Of a DNA stretch of 38,304 nucleotides, positions 1 to 8,639 are shown piece after piece (positions within the stretch are counted from its first letter, which is position 1; each line of letters begins with the position of its first letter). Source of the stretch: Tardiphaga sp. (GTDB lineage: Bacteria; Pseudomonadota; Alphaproteobacteria; Rhizobiales; Xanthobacteraceae); the NCBI GenBank assembly GCA_030147505.1, contig JASBVG010000052.1, positions 1-38,304 of the forward strand, read 5' to 3'. The translations under genes and the position numbers were made by a program. The notes under the pieces are model-generated. The model saw only the letters and a list, made by a program, of their open reading frames with translations. It had not been told where the DNA came from and ran no database searches.

Positions 1-43
1 GCATTGCCTTAACGGCGAACGGTCTGTAACTAACCCGTTATGG

Positions 44-117
44 GGCCATGTGGCGGAATGGTTACGCGCCGGTCTGCAAAACCGTTTATTCGGGTTCGAT
101 TCCCGACGTGGCCTCCA
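44..117 (+). tRNA. tRNA-Cys (anticodon GCA)
   Basis: The cloverleaf folds directly. The acceptor stem pairs 44-50 with 107-113 (one G-U pair), the anticodon GCA is at 76-78 in a seven-base loop, a GGTTCGAT T-loop is present, the discriminator is U (cysteine identity) at 114, and CCA is encoded at 115-117. The outermost anticodon-stem pair (C69/T85) looks mismatched. A possible upstream promoter is TTGCCT at 4-9, but the matching -10 (about 27-32) is poor. The gene stands alone, convergent with the DTW gene. Confidence 0.96.
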
Positions 118-155
118 TCAATCCAATCAATCACTTAGATCGGAATTGACGGCAT

Positions 156-180
156 CCGGACGGGCTTTCGCCCTGCCCGG
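156..180. terminator. candidate hairpin between tRNA-Cys and the DTW gene
   Basis: Arms CCGG (156-159) and CCGG (177-180) flank an inner GGGC/GCCC stem with a four-base loop (GAAA on the minus strand). The hairpin lies immediately after the stop codon of the minus-strand gene and about 40 bases after the tRNA, so it could end both transcripts. There is no T-run on either side, which keeps confidence low. Confidence 0.35.
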
Positions 181-912
181 TCATTTCTTCTTGTTGCCGC
201 GACGACGCCAATCACGCTTTTTCGGCTTGGGGGCCAGTTCCGGGATTTCGGCCTGCACCTCGCGATAGCGCGCCAGCATCCGCTCGAAACTCGCATTGAG
301 CGCCTCTGCGATCTTCGGCTTTTTTTGCAGCGCCGACAGCACCATCCCGGCAGCCTCGATGGTGGACAGGCCATCCTTGCGCGGTTCCTTGCGCAGCTTG
401 CCGTAGAGCGATGGCGCGGCGGGGCCGAGGATCACGCGCTGGCATTTCAGCATCCAGGCATTGCGCCACCACAGCGCCTTGGCCTGGCTCCAGGTGCCAT
501 CAAGCAGGATCACGCCCTCGATGTCGCGCAGCAGCGCCTTTTGATTCATCTCGGCTTCGCCCTTGCGGTCGATGGCGAGGATGTCGAGGTCGGTATCATA
601 ATCCGAGACCTTGGCCGAGCCGAGATAGAGGATCGCCCAGCGCGCGGGGTCGACGTTGCGGCCGAGGATTTTTGACAGGCTCGGCCAGGACAGGCCGACC
701 CGGACCTGCGCGTTCTCGAAATGCTGGGCAGCCACGCGCGCCGTGCCGAGCGCCCTGTCCTGCTCCTGCGGATGCTGCAGGATCAGCAGCTCGATCTTGT
801 TGTCGACGGGCTCAATGCTGTCGCAGATGCACAGTGGCACCGGCTTCTGGCAATGCGGGCACTCCGGAATCTCGACGATCTCGGCGGCGGAATGGTCTTG
901 GATGCTGGACAT
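181..912 (-). CDS. DTW domain protein, probable tRNA-uridine aminocarboxypropyltransferase
   Basis: The 243-residue protein has the N-terminal cysteine cluster of the DTW family (C18, C21, C28, C30, a likely metal site) and the family motif as DGTW at residues 138-141. Characterised members (E. coli TapT, human DTWD1/2) transfer the 3-amino-3-carboxypropyl group of S-adenosylmethionine to a tRNA uridine, giving acp3U. That activity is inferred here from family membership. The last 20 residues are very basic (KPKKRDWRRRGNKKK), which fits RNA contact. The ATG at 912 is only 40 bases after the stop of the second RND permease, so the gene may be read as the tail of the efflux operon, although its function is unrelated. 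The tRNA-Cys gene is downstream and convergent. Confidence 0.87.
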   Translation of the reverse strand: MSSIQDHSAAEIVEIPECPHCQKPVPLCICDSIEPVDNKIELLILQHPQEQDRALGTARVAAQHFENAQVRVGLSWPSLSKILGRNVDPARWAILYLGSAKVSDYDTDLDILAIDRKGEAEMNQKALLRDIEGVILLDGTWSQAKALWWRNAWMLKCQRVILGPAAPSLYGKLRKEPRKDGLSTIEAAGMVLSALQKKPKIAEALNASFERMLARYREVQAEIPELAPKPKKRDWRRRGNKKK

Positions 913-952
913 TGCCCGCTATACGCCGCGAGCGTGCCGGCTTCAACAGCGG

Positions 953-3900
953 CTATTCGGCCGGCGCCGGCAGCGGGTGCGGCCGATACCGATTCCGTAG
1001 TCGGTCGATCAGCAAATAGATCACCGGCGTCGTGTAGAGCGTCAGGATCTGCGACACGAACAGGCCGCCGATGATGGTGATCCCCAGCGGCCGCCGCAGC
1101 TCGGTGCCTGGCCCGGTTGCCACCACCAGCGGAATGGCTGCAAAGGCCGCAGCCAGCGAGGTCATCAGGATCGGCCGAAAACGCGCACGGCAGGCCTCGA
1201 AGATCGATTCCGCCGGCGAAAGGCCGCGATGGCGCTCCGCCTCCAGGGCGAAATCGACAAGCAGGATGCCGTTCTTCTTGACGATGCCGATCAGCAGGAT
1301 GATGCCGACAAAGGCAATCACCGTCAGCGGCGTGTTGGTCAGTTGCAGCGCCAGCAAGGCGCCGAGTCCGGCCGATGGCAGCGTCGAGATGATCGTCACC
1401 GGATGCATCAGGCTCTCATAGAGCACGCCCAGCACGATATACATGGCGACGAGTGCGCCGAGAATCAGCAGCAGCTGGCGATTGGCCGTCTTGGTGAAAT
1501 CACCGGCGGTGCCGTCGAAGCCGCCGCGAATACCCTCCGGCATGTGCAGCTCATCGACTGCGCGCTGGATCGCACCTGTCACGGCATCGAGCTGCACGCC
1601 CGGCAGCGTATTGAACGACACCGTGGTCGAGGGCATGGATTGCGAGTGATAGACGGCGAGTGGCGACAGCGTCCGCGTCATCTTCACGATGGCGGATAGC
1701 GGCACCTGCGCGCCACCCGTGCCCGCCACATAGATGCGGTCGAGATCGGCGGGATCGTTTTGGAACTTGCCGTTGATCTCCAGGATCACCTTGTACTGGT
1801 TGCGCTGGGTGTAAATCGTCGAAATCTGCCGCTGCGAGAACGCATTGTTGAGCGCGCTGTCGATGTCCGCCACATCGACACCGAGGCTGGAGGCAAGCTT
1901 GCGATCAACCTGCAAGGTCAGTTGCAGGCCGCCGGGATCACGGTCGCTGGAGACGTCGGTGACCCCCTCCACGCTTTCCAGCCGCTTGCCGACCAGCGGT
2001 GCCCATTTCTGCAGGAGATCGAGATTGCTGGAGGTCAGCGTGTATTGATAGTTGGAGTCGCTTTGCCGACCTCCGGCGCGTAGATCCTGCGCGGCGAACA
2101 TGAACAGCCGGATGCCCGGCAGCGCGCTGAGCTTGGGGCGTATGCGATTGATGACGTCGTCCGTGGAGACCCCGTCACGTTCTTCGGGCGGCTTCAGGGC
2201 GATGAACATGGTTCCGCGGCTGGCACCGGCGCCGCCGAAGCCTCCCGAGCCGCCCAGCGACGAGCCGATGCTGGCGACGGCGGGATCAGACAGAACGATA
2301 TCCATCACCTGCTGCTGTAACGGCAACATCGCCTGGAACGAGGTGTCGGCGGACGCCCGCGTGGCGCCGATGATGAAGCCGCTGTCGTCGCTCGGGAAGA
2401 ATCCCTTCGGCGTCTTGATGTAAAGCGTTACGGTCAGCGCGATCGTGGCGAAGAACACCAGCAGCGTCATGAACGGGAATTCGAGCACCACATGCAGCGT
2501 GCGCTCATAGAATGCGATGACACGCGACAATACCCCCTCAACGAGACGGTCGAAACGCGTCTCGGTGGATGAGGTCGTTGTGCGAATATATTGCGCGCAG
2601 ATCATCGGCGTCACTGTCAGTGAGACCAATGTCGAGACCACGATCGAAAAGGTCAGCGTCAGCGAGAATTCGCGCAGGAGCCGGCCGACCAGGCCATCCA
2701 TGAACAGCAGCGGGATGAAGGCGGCGATCAGCGAGAGACTAATGGAAACGACCGTGAAGCCGATCTGCCTCGCTCCTTCGAGCGCCGCCTGCATCGGCGT
2801 CATGCCCTCTTCGAGATTGCGATACATGTTCTCGATCATGACGATGGCGTCGTCGACGACAAAGCCGACCGAGATCGCCAGTGCCATCAGCGAAAGATTG
2901 TTGATCGAGAAGCCGGCAAGCCACATGCCCGCCAGCGTGCCTGCCAGCGCGAGCGGCACCGAGATGCCGGCCGCGATGGTCGGCACGCCGCGGCGGACGA
3001 AGACGAAGACGACACCGATCACAAGGATCGCCGTCGCGAGCAGTGTCCACTCCATGTCCTCGACCGAGGCACGGATGGTACCGGTGCGATCGGTCAGCAC
3101 CGACACTTCGATGCCGGCAGGAACCCATTGCTTGAGATCGGGGATCAGTGCCTTCACGCGATCGACGGTGTCGATGACATTGGCATTGCCCTGTTTGGTG
3201 ATCTGGATCAGCACCGCGGGCTGCTTGTTGAACCAGGCGATCTGACGACTGTTGCGCGTGGCATCCTGCACGTCGGCGACGTCGGACAGGCGCAGGAAGT
3301 TTCCATTCGAACTCTTGATCAGGATCTCACGGAACTCTTCCGCGGTCCGCATCTGCGGATTCATCGAAATCGTTTCGCTCTGCCGCGCGCCCTGGAAAAT
3401 GCCGACCGGGCCGAGCGGATTGGCGTTGACGATGGCGGTGCGCACATCATCGGTGGAAATGCCGGCATTGGACAGCGAGACCGGATTGAGCTGGATGCGG
3501 ACGGCGGGTTGGTCCGCGCCCGATGCCGTCACCTCGCCCACCCCAGGCACCTGTGCGATCCGTTGCACCAGCACGGTGTCGGCGACGTCATACATGGCAG
3601 CCGCCGACATCGTCTTCGATGTCAAAGCGAGGATGAAGACCGGCGCGGCCGATGGATTGGCCTTACGGAACGTCGGCATGGTCGGCAGATCGGTGGGCAG
3701 ATCCGCCATCGACGCGTTGATGGCGGCCTGAACGTCACGCGCCGAGCGATCCACGTCGCGGCCGATGGCGAATTGCAACTGAATGCGCGTCGAGCCGAGC
3801 GAGCTGGTCGAGGTCATCTGCTCCAGCCCGGCGATGATGCCGAGCCGCCGCTCCAGCGGCGCGGCCACCGTCGAGGCCATGATCGCAGGATCGGCGCCGG

Positions 3901-4060
3901 GGCGCGATGCCTGAATGAAGATCATCGGGAAATCGACGTTGGGCGTCGATGCGACCGGCAGCACGCCGTAGGACACGACGCCGAGCAGGAACAGGCCGAT
4001 CGCCAGCAATGTAGTGCCGACCGGCCTGCGGATGAACGGCTCGGAAATAGAGATCGCCAC
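953..4060 (-). CDS. mdtC: RND multidrug efflux permease, second of a tandem pair (MdtC/MuxC-like)
   Basis: A 1035-residue inner-membrane proton/drug antiporter of the HAE1 RND family, of normal length. It opens with the family signature SEPFIRRP and TM1. The two large periplasmic loops follow TM1 and TM7. TM4 carries the proton-relay pair D403-D404 (FVVDDAIVMIEN), and GIVKKNGILLVDFA in the second half is the TM10 region with the conserved lysine. The start is GTG at 4060, whose G is the last base of the upstream permease's TAG stop, so translation is probably coupled. Tandem, non-identical permeases are the mark of MdtABC/MuxABC systems, in which the two subunits form a heterotrimer (family knowledge). 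The B and C labels follow gene order only. Substrates cannot be read from sequence. Confidence 0.92.
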   Translation of the reverse strand: MAISISEPFIRRPVGTTLLAIGLFLLGVVSYGVLPVASTPNVDFPMIFIQASRPGADPAIMASTVAAPLERRLGIIAGLEQMTSTSSLGSTRIQLQFAIGRDVDRSARDVQAAINASMADLPTDLPTMPTFRKANPSAAPVFILALTSKTMSAAAMYDVADTVLVQRIAQVPGVGEVTASGADQPAVRIQLNPVSLSNAGISTDDVRTAIVNANPLGPVGIFQGARQSETISMNPQMRTAEEFREILIKSSNGNFLRLSDVADVQDATRNSRQIAWFNKQPAVLIQITKQGNANVIDTVDRVKALIPDLKQWVPAGIEVSVLTDRTGTIRASVEDMEWTLLATAILVIGVVFVFVRRGVPTIAAGISVPLALAGTLAGMWLAGFSINNLSLMALAISVGFVVDDAIVMIENMYRNLEEGMTPMQAALEGARQIGFTVVSISLSLIAAFIPLLFMDGLVGRLLREFSLTLTFSIVVSTLVSLTVTPMICAQYIRTTTSSTETRFDRLVEGVLSRVIAFYERTLHVVLEFPFMTLLVFFATIALTVTLYIKTPKGFFPSDDSGFIIGATRASADTSFQAMLPLQQQVMDIVLSDPAVASIGSSLGGSGGFGGAGASRGTMFIALKPPEERDGVSTDDVINRIRPKLSALPGIRLFMFAAQDLRAGGRQSDSNYQYTLTSSNLDLLQKWAPLVGKRLESVEGVTDVSSDRDPGGLQLTLQVDRKLASSLGVDVADIDSALNNAFSQRQISTIYTQRNQYKVILEINGKFQNDPADLDRIYVAGTGGAQVPLSAIVKMTRTLSPLAVYHSQSMPSTTVSFNTLPGVQLDAVTGAIQRAVDELHMPEGIRGGFDGTAGDFTKTANRQLLLILGALVAMYIVLGVLYESLMHPVTIISTLPSAGLGALLALQLTNTPLTVIAFVGIILLIGIVKKNGILLVDFALEAERHRGLSPAESIFEACRARFRPILMTSLAAAFAAIPLVVATGPGTELRRPLGITIIGGLFVSQILTLYTTPVIYLLIDRLRNRYRPHPLPAPAE

Positions 4061-7000
4061 TAGGGCGGCCCTCCCGCCTCGGCGGTTCCCGGCGCGCCCG
4101 CAACTGGTGGTGTCGGGCGTCGGAACCTCAGGCTGATGCGATCGAGTGCAAGATAGATCACCGGCGTGGTGTAGAGCGTCAGCAACTGGCTCAGAAGCAG
4201 GCCGCCGATGATGGAAACGCCGAGCGGAAATCGCAGTTCGGAACCGGTACCGCTTTCAACGGCCAGCGGCAACGCGCCAAACAGCGCGGCCAATGTCGTC
4301 ATCATGATCGGGCGGAAGCGCAGCAGACACGCCTCGACGATGGCCGCCTCCGGCGCCATGCCGCGCTCGCGTTCGGCATCGAGGGCGAAGTCGATCATCA
4401 TGATGGCGTTCTTCTTCACGATACCCATCAGAAGAATGATGCCGATCAGACCGATCACCGACAGGTCCTGACCGCACAGCATCAGCGCGAGAATGGCACC
4501 GACACCGGCCGAAGGCAGGGTCGAGAGAATGGTGATCGGATGGATGTAGCTCTCATAGAGCACGCCGAGCACGATATAGATCGTGACGATGGCGGCGAGG
4601 ATCAACCACGGCTGTCCAGCCAGCGACTTCGAGAACTCCGCAGCGTCGCCCGAGAACATGCCGACGATGCTCGTGGGCATCCCGATCCGCGTCTCGATCC
4701 TCTTCACCTCTTCGACCGCGTTGCCGAGGGATTCGCCCGGCGCTAGATTGAAGCTGAGCGAAACCGCCGGGAACTGGGCCTGATGCGAGATGGCAAGTGG
4801 CGCCGTCGTCCGGGTCAGCGTGGCGACCGCCGAGAGCGGCACCTGCGCATTGGTGGTGCCGTTGCTGGCGCCGGGCAGATACAGTTTCGACAGCACGCCG
4901 GGATCGCGCTGCTGCGAGGGAAGCGCTTCCAGCACCACGCGATACTGGTTCGATTGCCCGTAGATGGTCGAGATCTGGCGCTGCGCGAACGCATCGTTCA
5001 GCGTGTCGTTGATGGCCTGCAGACTGACGCCGAGCTGTCCGGCGCGTTGTCGGTCGATGTCGAGTGCAGCGCGGAGGCCACCCACGGCTGCTTCCGAGGA
5101 GACGTCGCGGAACATCGGATCGTTGCGCAACTCCTTGACAAGGCGCTGCGACCACTCGGTGACGTCGGCGGCATCGGTGCCGGTCAACGTATACTGATAC
5201 TGCGACCGGCTGGCGGACGTGCTGATCTGGATATCCTGCACCGGCTGGAAATAGACGGTCATGCCGGGAACTGTCGCGACGCGCTCTTTCAGCCGCTCGA
5301 TGACCTTGACGATATTGTCCTTGCGCTCGCCGAGCGGCTTCAGGGTCATCACGAGACGGCCGACATTTGTCGTCGGATTGACCGAGCCGCCGCCGATCAC
5401 CGAGACTACGCCGGCCACGTCCGGATCGACCTGGATGATTGCAGCCACTGCGTTCTGTCGGCTCTTCATCTCGGCGAAGGACACGTCCGGTCCGGCTTCA
5501 GTCACGGCGGTGATCGAGGCCGTATCCTGCAGGGGGAGAAACCCCTTCGGCGCGATCACATAGAGCCCGAGGGTGGCGGCGATGGTGATGAATGTCACCA
5601 CCAGCGTCGCCGGCTGATGCTGCATCACCCAGAGTAGCGTGCGGTGATAGAACGCCACCATCCCGTCGATGCCGCGGCTGATGGCGGCGAGGCCTGGCAC
5701 CTGCCACTCATCATGCACGTTCTTCAGCAGCCGCGAGCACATCATCGGCGTCAGCGTCAGCGACACCACGGCGGACATCACCACGGCAATGGTCAGTGTC
5801 AGCGCAAATTCGCGGAACATGCGGCCGACGAGGCCGGACATAAACAGCAGCGGAATAAACACTGCGATCAGCGAGACCGTGAGCGAGATGACCGTGAAGC
5901 CGATTTCGCTGGCGCCCTTCAGCGCCGCCTGCATCGGGCTCTCACCCTCCTCCATGTGGCGGACGATGTTCTCGATCATCACGATGGCATCGTCGACGAC
6001 GAACCCGGTGCCGATGGTCAGCGCCATCAGCGAGAGATTGTCGAGGCTGAATCCGGCGAAATACATCACGCCGAAGGACGTGATCAGCGACAGCGGCAGC
6101 GCCACACCGGCGATCAAGGTGGCGCGCAGCGAGCGCAGGAACAGCAGCACCACCAGCGTGACCAGGATGACCGCGAGCACCAGTGTGAACTGCACATCGT
6201 GCACGGAGGCGCGGATCGTCACCGTGCGGTCGCTGACGATGGTCAGCTTGACGCCCGCCGGCATCAGGCGCTGGACCTTGGGGATTTCCTCGCGGATTTG
6301 CCTGACCACCTCGATCACATTGGCACCGGGCTGGCGCTGGATCTCGATGATGACGGCCGGTGTTCCCTGGTACCAGCCACCGGTGCGGTCGTTCTCGAGG
6401 CCGTCTACGATCTGGGCGACATCGCCGATGGTGACAGGAGATCCGTTGCGATAGGCGATGATGATCGGCTTGTAGGCGTCGGCGACGACGATCTGGTCGT
6501 TGGCGGCGATCGTATAGGCCTGCTGCGGTCCGTCTAGCGAGCCCTTGGGGCCGGAGACGTTGGCGCCGGCGATAGCCGTACGCAAATCCTCCATTGCAAT
6601 GCCATAGGCTGCGAGCCGCGCCAGATCGGCCTGTACGCGGATGGCCGGCTTGAGTCCGCCAAGCACACCGACCTTGCCGACGCCGGAAATCTGGCTGAGG
6701 CGCTGTCCGAGCAAGGTATCCGACAAGTCGCTCATGGCGCGCAGCGAGACCGTGTCGGAAGTCAGCGCCAGTGTCATCACCGGCGCGTCAGCCGGATTCA
6801 CCTTCGCGTAAACAGGCGGATACGGCAGGTTACGCGGCAGCACGCCGGCCGCGGCATTGATCGCTGCCTGCACATCCTGCGTGGCGCCGTCGATGTCGCG
6901 GTTGAGATCGAATTGCAGCGAGATCTGGCTGACACCGTAAGAGCTGGTCGAGGTCATCGACACCAGCGACGGGATTTGCCCGAGCTGGCGCTCCAATGGC

Positions 7001-7194
7001 GCGGTGATCAGCGAGGCCGTCACCTCCGGACTTGCGCCCGGCAATTGCGTCGAGACCTGAACAGTCGGGAAATCGACCTGCGGCAGCGCCGACACCGGCA
7101 ACGCGAAGTAGCCGAGCAGGCCGCCGATCAGCAGCGCCACGCCGATCAGCGAGGTGGCGATGGGGCGGCGGATGAAGGGTTCGGAGACGCTCAT
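4060..7194 (-). CDS. mdtB: RND multidrug efflux permease, first of a tandem pair (MdtB/MuxB-like)
   Basis: A 1044-residue HAE1-type RND permease. It has SEPFIRRP at residues 4-11, the proton-relay aspartates D401-D402 in TM4 (FVVDDAIVMIEN), and GIVKKNAIMMIDFA in the TM10 region. It is clearly paralogous to the downstream permease but diverges throughout, as expected for subunits of a mixed trimer. The last 20 or so residues (RRPTPPVAGAPGTAEAGGPP) form a short proline/glycine/alanine-rich cytoplasmic tail. The ATG start at 7194 lies 56 bases after the adaptor stop, and the gene overlaps the next permease by one base. Heavy-metal (HME) RND function is unlikely given the tandem arrangement and the DD pair. 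Confidence 0.92.
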   Translation of the reverse strand: MSVSEPFIRRPIATSLIGVALLIGGLLGYFALPVSALPQVDFPTVQVSTQLPGASPEVTASLITAPLERQLGQIPSLVSMTSTSSYGVSQISLQFDLNRDIDGATQDVQAAINAAAGVLPRNLPYPPVYAKVNPADAPVMTLALTSDTVSLRAMSDLSDTLLGQRLSQISGVGKVGVLGGLKPAIRVQADLARLAAYGIAMEDLRTAIAGANVSGPKGSLDGPQQAYTIAANDQIVVADAYKPIIIAYRNGSPVTIGDVAQIVDGLENDRTGGWYQGTPAVIIEIQRQPGANVIEVVRQIREEIPKVQRLMPAGVKLTIVSDRTVTIRASVHDVQFTLVLAVILVTLVVLLFLRSLRATLIAGVALPLSLITSFGVMYFAGFSLDNLSLMALTIGTGFVVDDAIVMIENIVRHMEEGESPMQAALKGASEIGFTVISLTVSLIAVFIPLLFMSGLVGRMFREFALTLTIAVVMSAVVSLTLTPMMCSRLLKNVHDEWQVPGLAAISRGIDGMVAFYHRTLLWVMQHQPATLVVTFITIAATLGLYVIAPKGFLPLQDTASITAVTEAGPDVSFAEMKSRQNAVAAIIQVDPDVAGVVSVIGGGSVNPTTNVGRLVMTLKPLGERKDNIVKVIERLKERVATVPGMTVYFQPVQDIQISTSASRSQYQYTLTGTDAADVTEWSQRLVKELRNDPMFRDVSSEAAVGGLRAALDIDRQRAGQLGVSLQAINDTLNDAFAQRQISTIYGQSNQYRVVLEALPSQQRDPGVLSKLYLPGASNGTTNAQVPLSAVATLTRTTAPLAISHQAQFPAVSLSFNLAPGESLGNAVEEVKRIETRIGMPTSIVGMFSGDAAEFSKSLAGQPWLILAAIVTIYIVLGVLYESYIHPITILSTLPSAGVGAILALMLCGQDLSVIGLIGIILLMGIVKKNAIMMIDFALDAERERGMAPEAAIVEACLLRFRPIMMTTLAALFGALPLAVESGTGSELRFPLGVSIIGGLLLSQLLTLYTTPVIYLALDRISLRFRRPTPPVAGAPGTAEAGGPP

Positions 7195-7250
7195 ATCGGT
7201 GCGTTCTTCACTGTCGCGCCATCAGGCACGACGGCTATTCGTGTCAGGGG

Positions 7251-8639
7251 TCATGGCTGTTTCGCTCCCTGCGGCGCGTTGCCCTGACCTGCAGCGGGAG
7301 CAGTCTGCCCCATCGGCGCCGACGGATTGCCATCGCTGCCATGTTGCTGGCCCTGCCCGCGCTTGCTGCGGCGCTCGCCGGCGTCGCCGCCCTTGCTGCC
7401 TCCACGCTTGCGAGGAGCGAGATCGGCCGTGGGCTCGCCGGTGTTTGTACCGATGCTGACCTTGGCTCCGTCGGACAAATTGGCGAAGCCGGTGGTGACC
7501 ACGCGATCGCTCGTGGACAGGCCCTTGGCGATCACTGCCGAAAATTCGTTCTGCTGGGTCACCGTCACCGGCACGGCTTTGACGATATCGCCCTCGCCGA
7601 CCACGTAACTGAACGTGCCGGCGGGGCCCCGCTGCACGGCAGATGTCGGCACCACCATTGCGTCCTTCAATGTGTCGACCTTGAGGCGGACATTGACGAA
7701 CTGGCCGGGCCACAGCTGGTAGTTCGGATTCGGGAATTCGGCCTTCAGTTTGACGGTGCCGGTGGTCTGATCGACCTGATTGTCGATGCCGGTCAGCGCT
7801 CCGGTATCGATCACGGTGGCGCCGTCATTGCCGAACACGTCCACCGACAATGTCCCTTTGGCCGCGGCGGCATTGGCGCGTGTGATCTGCTGCTGCGGCA
7901 GGCTGAACAGCACCGCGATCGGCTGCAACTGCGTGATCACCACAAGGCCCGTGGTGTCGGAGGCATGGATGATATTGCCCTGATCGACCTGACGCAGGCC
8001 GGCGCGGCCCGACAGCGGAGCAACGATCTTGGTATAGCTCAGCGTGGCGGCGGCGTTGTCGATGGCGGCCTGATCGGCCTTCACCAGCGCTTCCTGCTGG
8101 GCGACGAGTGCCCGCTGGGTATCGGCCTGCTGCTTGGAACCAGCATTCGACTGGGCCAGCTGCTCGTAGCGGATCAGGTCCAGCCTGGTATTGGCGAGCG
8201 TCGCCTCGTCCTGCGCCTTCTTGGCGACGGCCTGATCGTACAGCGCCTTGTAGAGCACAGGGTCGATCTCGGCGAGAACGTCGCCGGCCTTGACGTCCTG
8301 GCCTTCCTTGAAATTGACCTTGATCAGCTTGCCATCGACCTGCGCGCGCACCGTCACATTGTTGAGCGCGCGCACCGCGCCGACACCATCGAGATAGACT
8401 GGCACATCCTCGATCTTCGGCGTCGTCGCCAGTACCGGTACGGTCATCATGTCCGGCCGGAAGCCGCCGCGACGGAAATCGCCGCCGCCCTGCTGCGGTT
8501 GCATCGCGCGCCAGCCGATATAGCCGAGGCCGCCGAGGATCAGCAGCGTCACCGCGATCGAGACCACGCGGCGCCGCGCCTTGCCGGCGACCTTTGTCAC
8601 GCCGTCACCGGCGGCTTTCATGTCCGGCTTAAAGAGCAT
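7251..8639 (-). CDS. mdtA: RND efflux periplasmic adaptor (MdtA/MuxA-like membrane fusion protein)
   Basis: A 462-residue membrane fusion protein that links the inner-membrane permeases to the outer-membrane channel. One N-terminal membrane segment (about residues 24-44) anchors it, with no lipobox cysteine. The first lipoyl half follows at about 95-130 (VRAQVDGKL, KEGQDVKAGD), then a coiled-coil hairpin at about 130-200, the second lipoyl half (IVAPLSGRAGLRQVDQG), a beta-barrel and the membrane-proximal domain. Residues about 403-462 are an unusual low-complexity tail, first lysine/arginine/glycine-rich (410-428) and then glutamine/glycine/proline-rich. The ATG at 8639 overlaps the upstream outer-membrane factor by 11 bases, so the two are probably translated together. 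Confidence 0.92.
   Translation of the reverse strand: MLFKPDMKAAGDGVTKVAGKARRRVVSIAVTLLILGGLGYIGWRAMQPQQGGGDFRRGGFRPDMMTVPVLATTPKIEDVPVYLDGVGAVRALNNVTVRAQVDGKLIKVNFKEGQDVKAGDVLAEIDPVLYKALYDQAVAKKAQDEATLANTRLDLIRYEQLAQSNAGSKQQADTQRALVAQQEALVKADQAAIDNAAATLSYTKIVAPLSGRAGLRQVDQGNIIHASDTTGLVVITQLQPIAVLFSLPQQQITRANAAAAKGTLSVDVFGNDGATVIDTGALTGIDNQVDQTTGTVKLKAEFPNPNYQLWPGQFVNVRLKVDTLKDAMVVPTSAVQRGPAGTFSYVVGEGDIVKAVPVTVTQQNEFSAVIAKGLSTSDRVVTTGFANLSDGAKVSIGTNTGEPTADLAPRKRGGSKGGDAGERRSKRGQGQQHGSDGNPSAPMGQTAPAAGQGNAPQGAKQP

Noticed and set aside
50..268. Short open frame across tRNA-Cys
   Set aside because: It overlaps a clear tRNA and the end of the DTW gene, and its composition is non-protein-like.
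953..7194. Heavy-metal (HME) RND pump
   Set aside because: The tandem permeases with DD in TM4 and the MdtA-like adaptor point to the multidrug HAE1 class.
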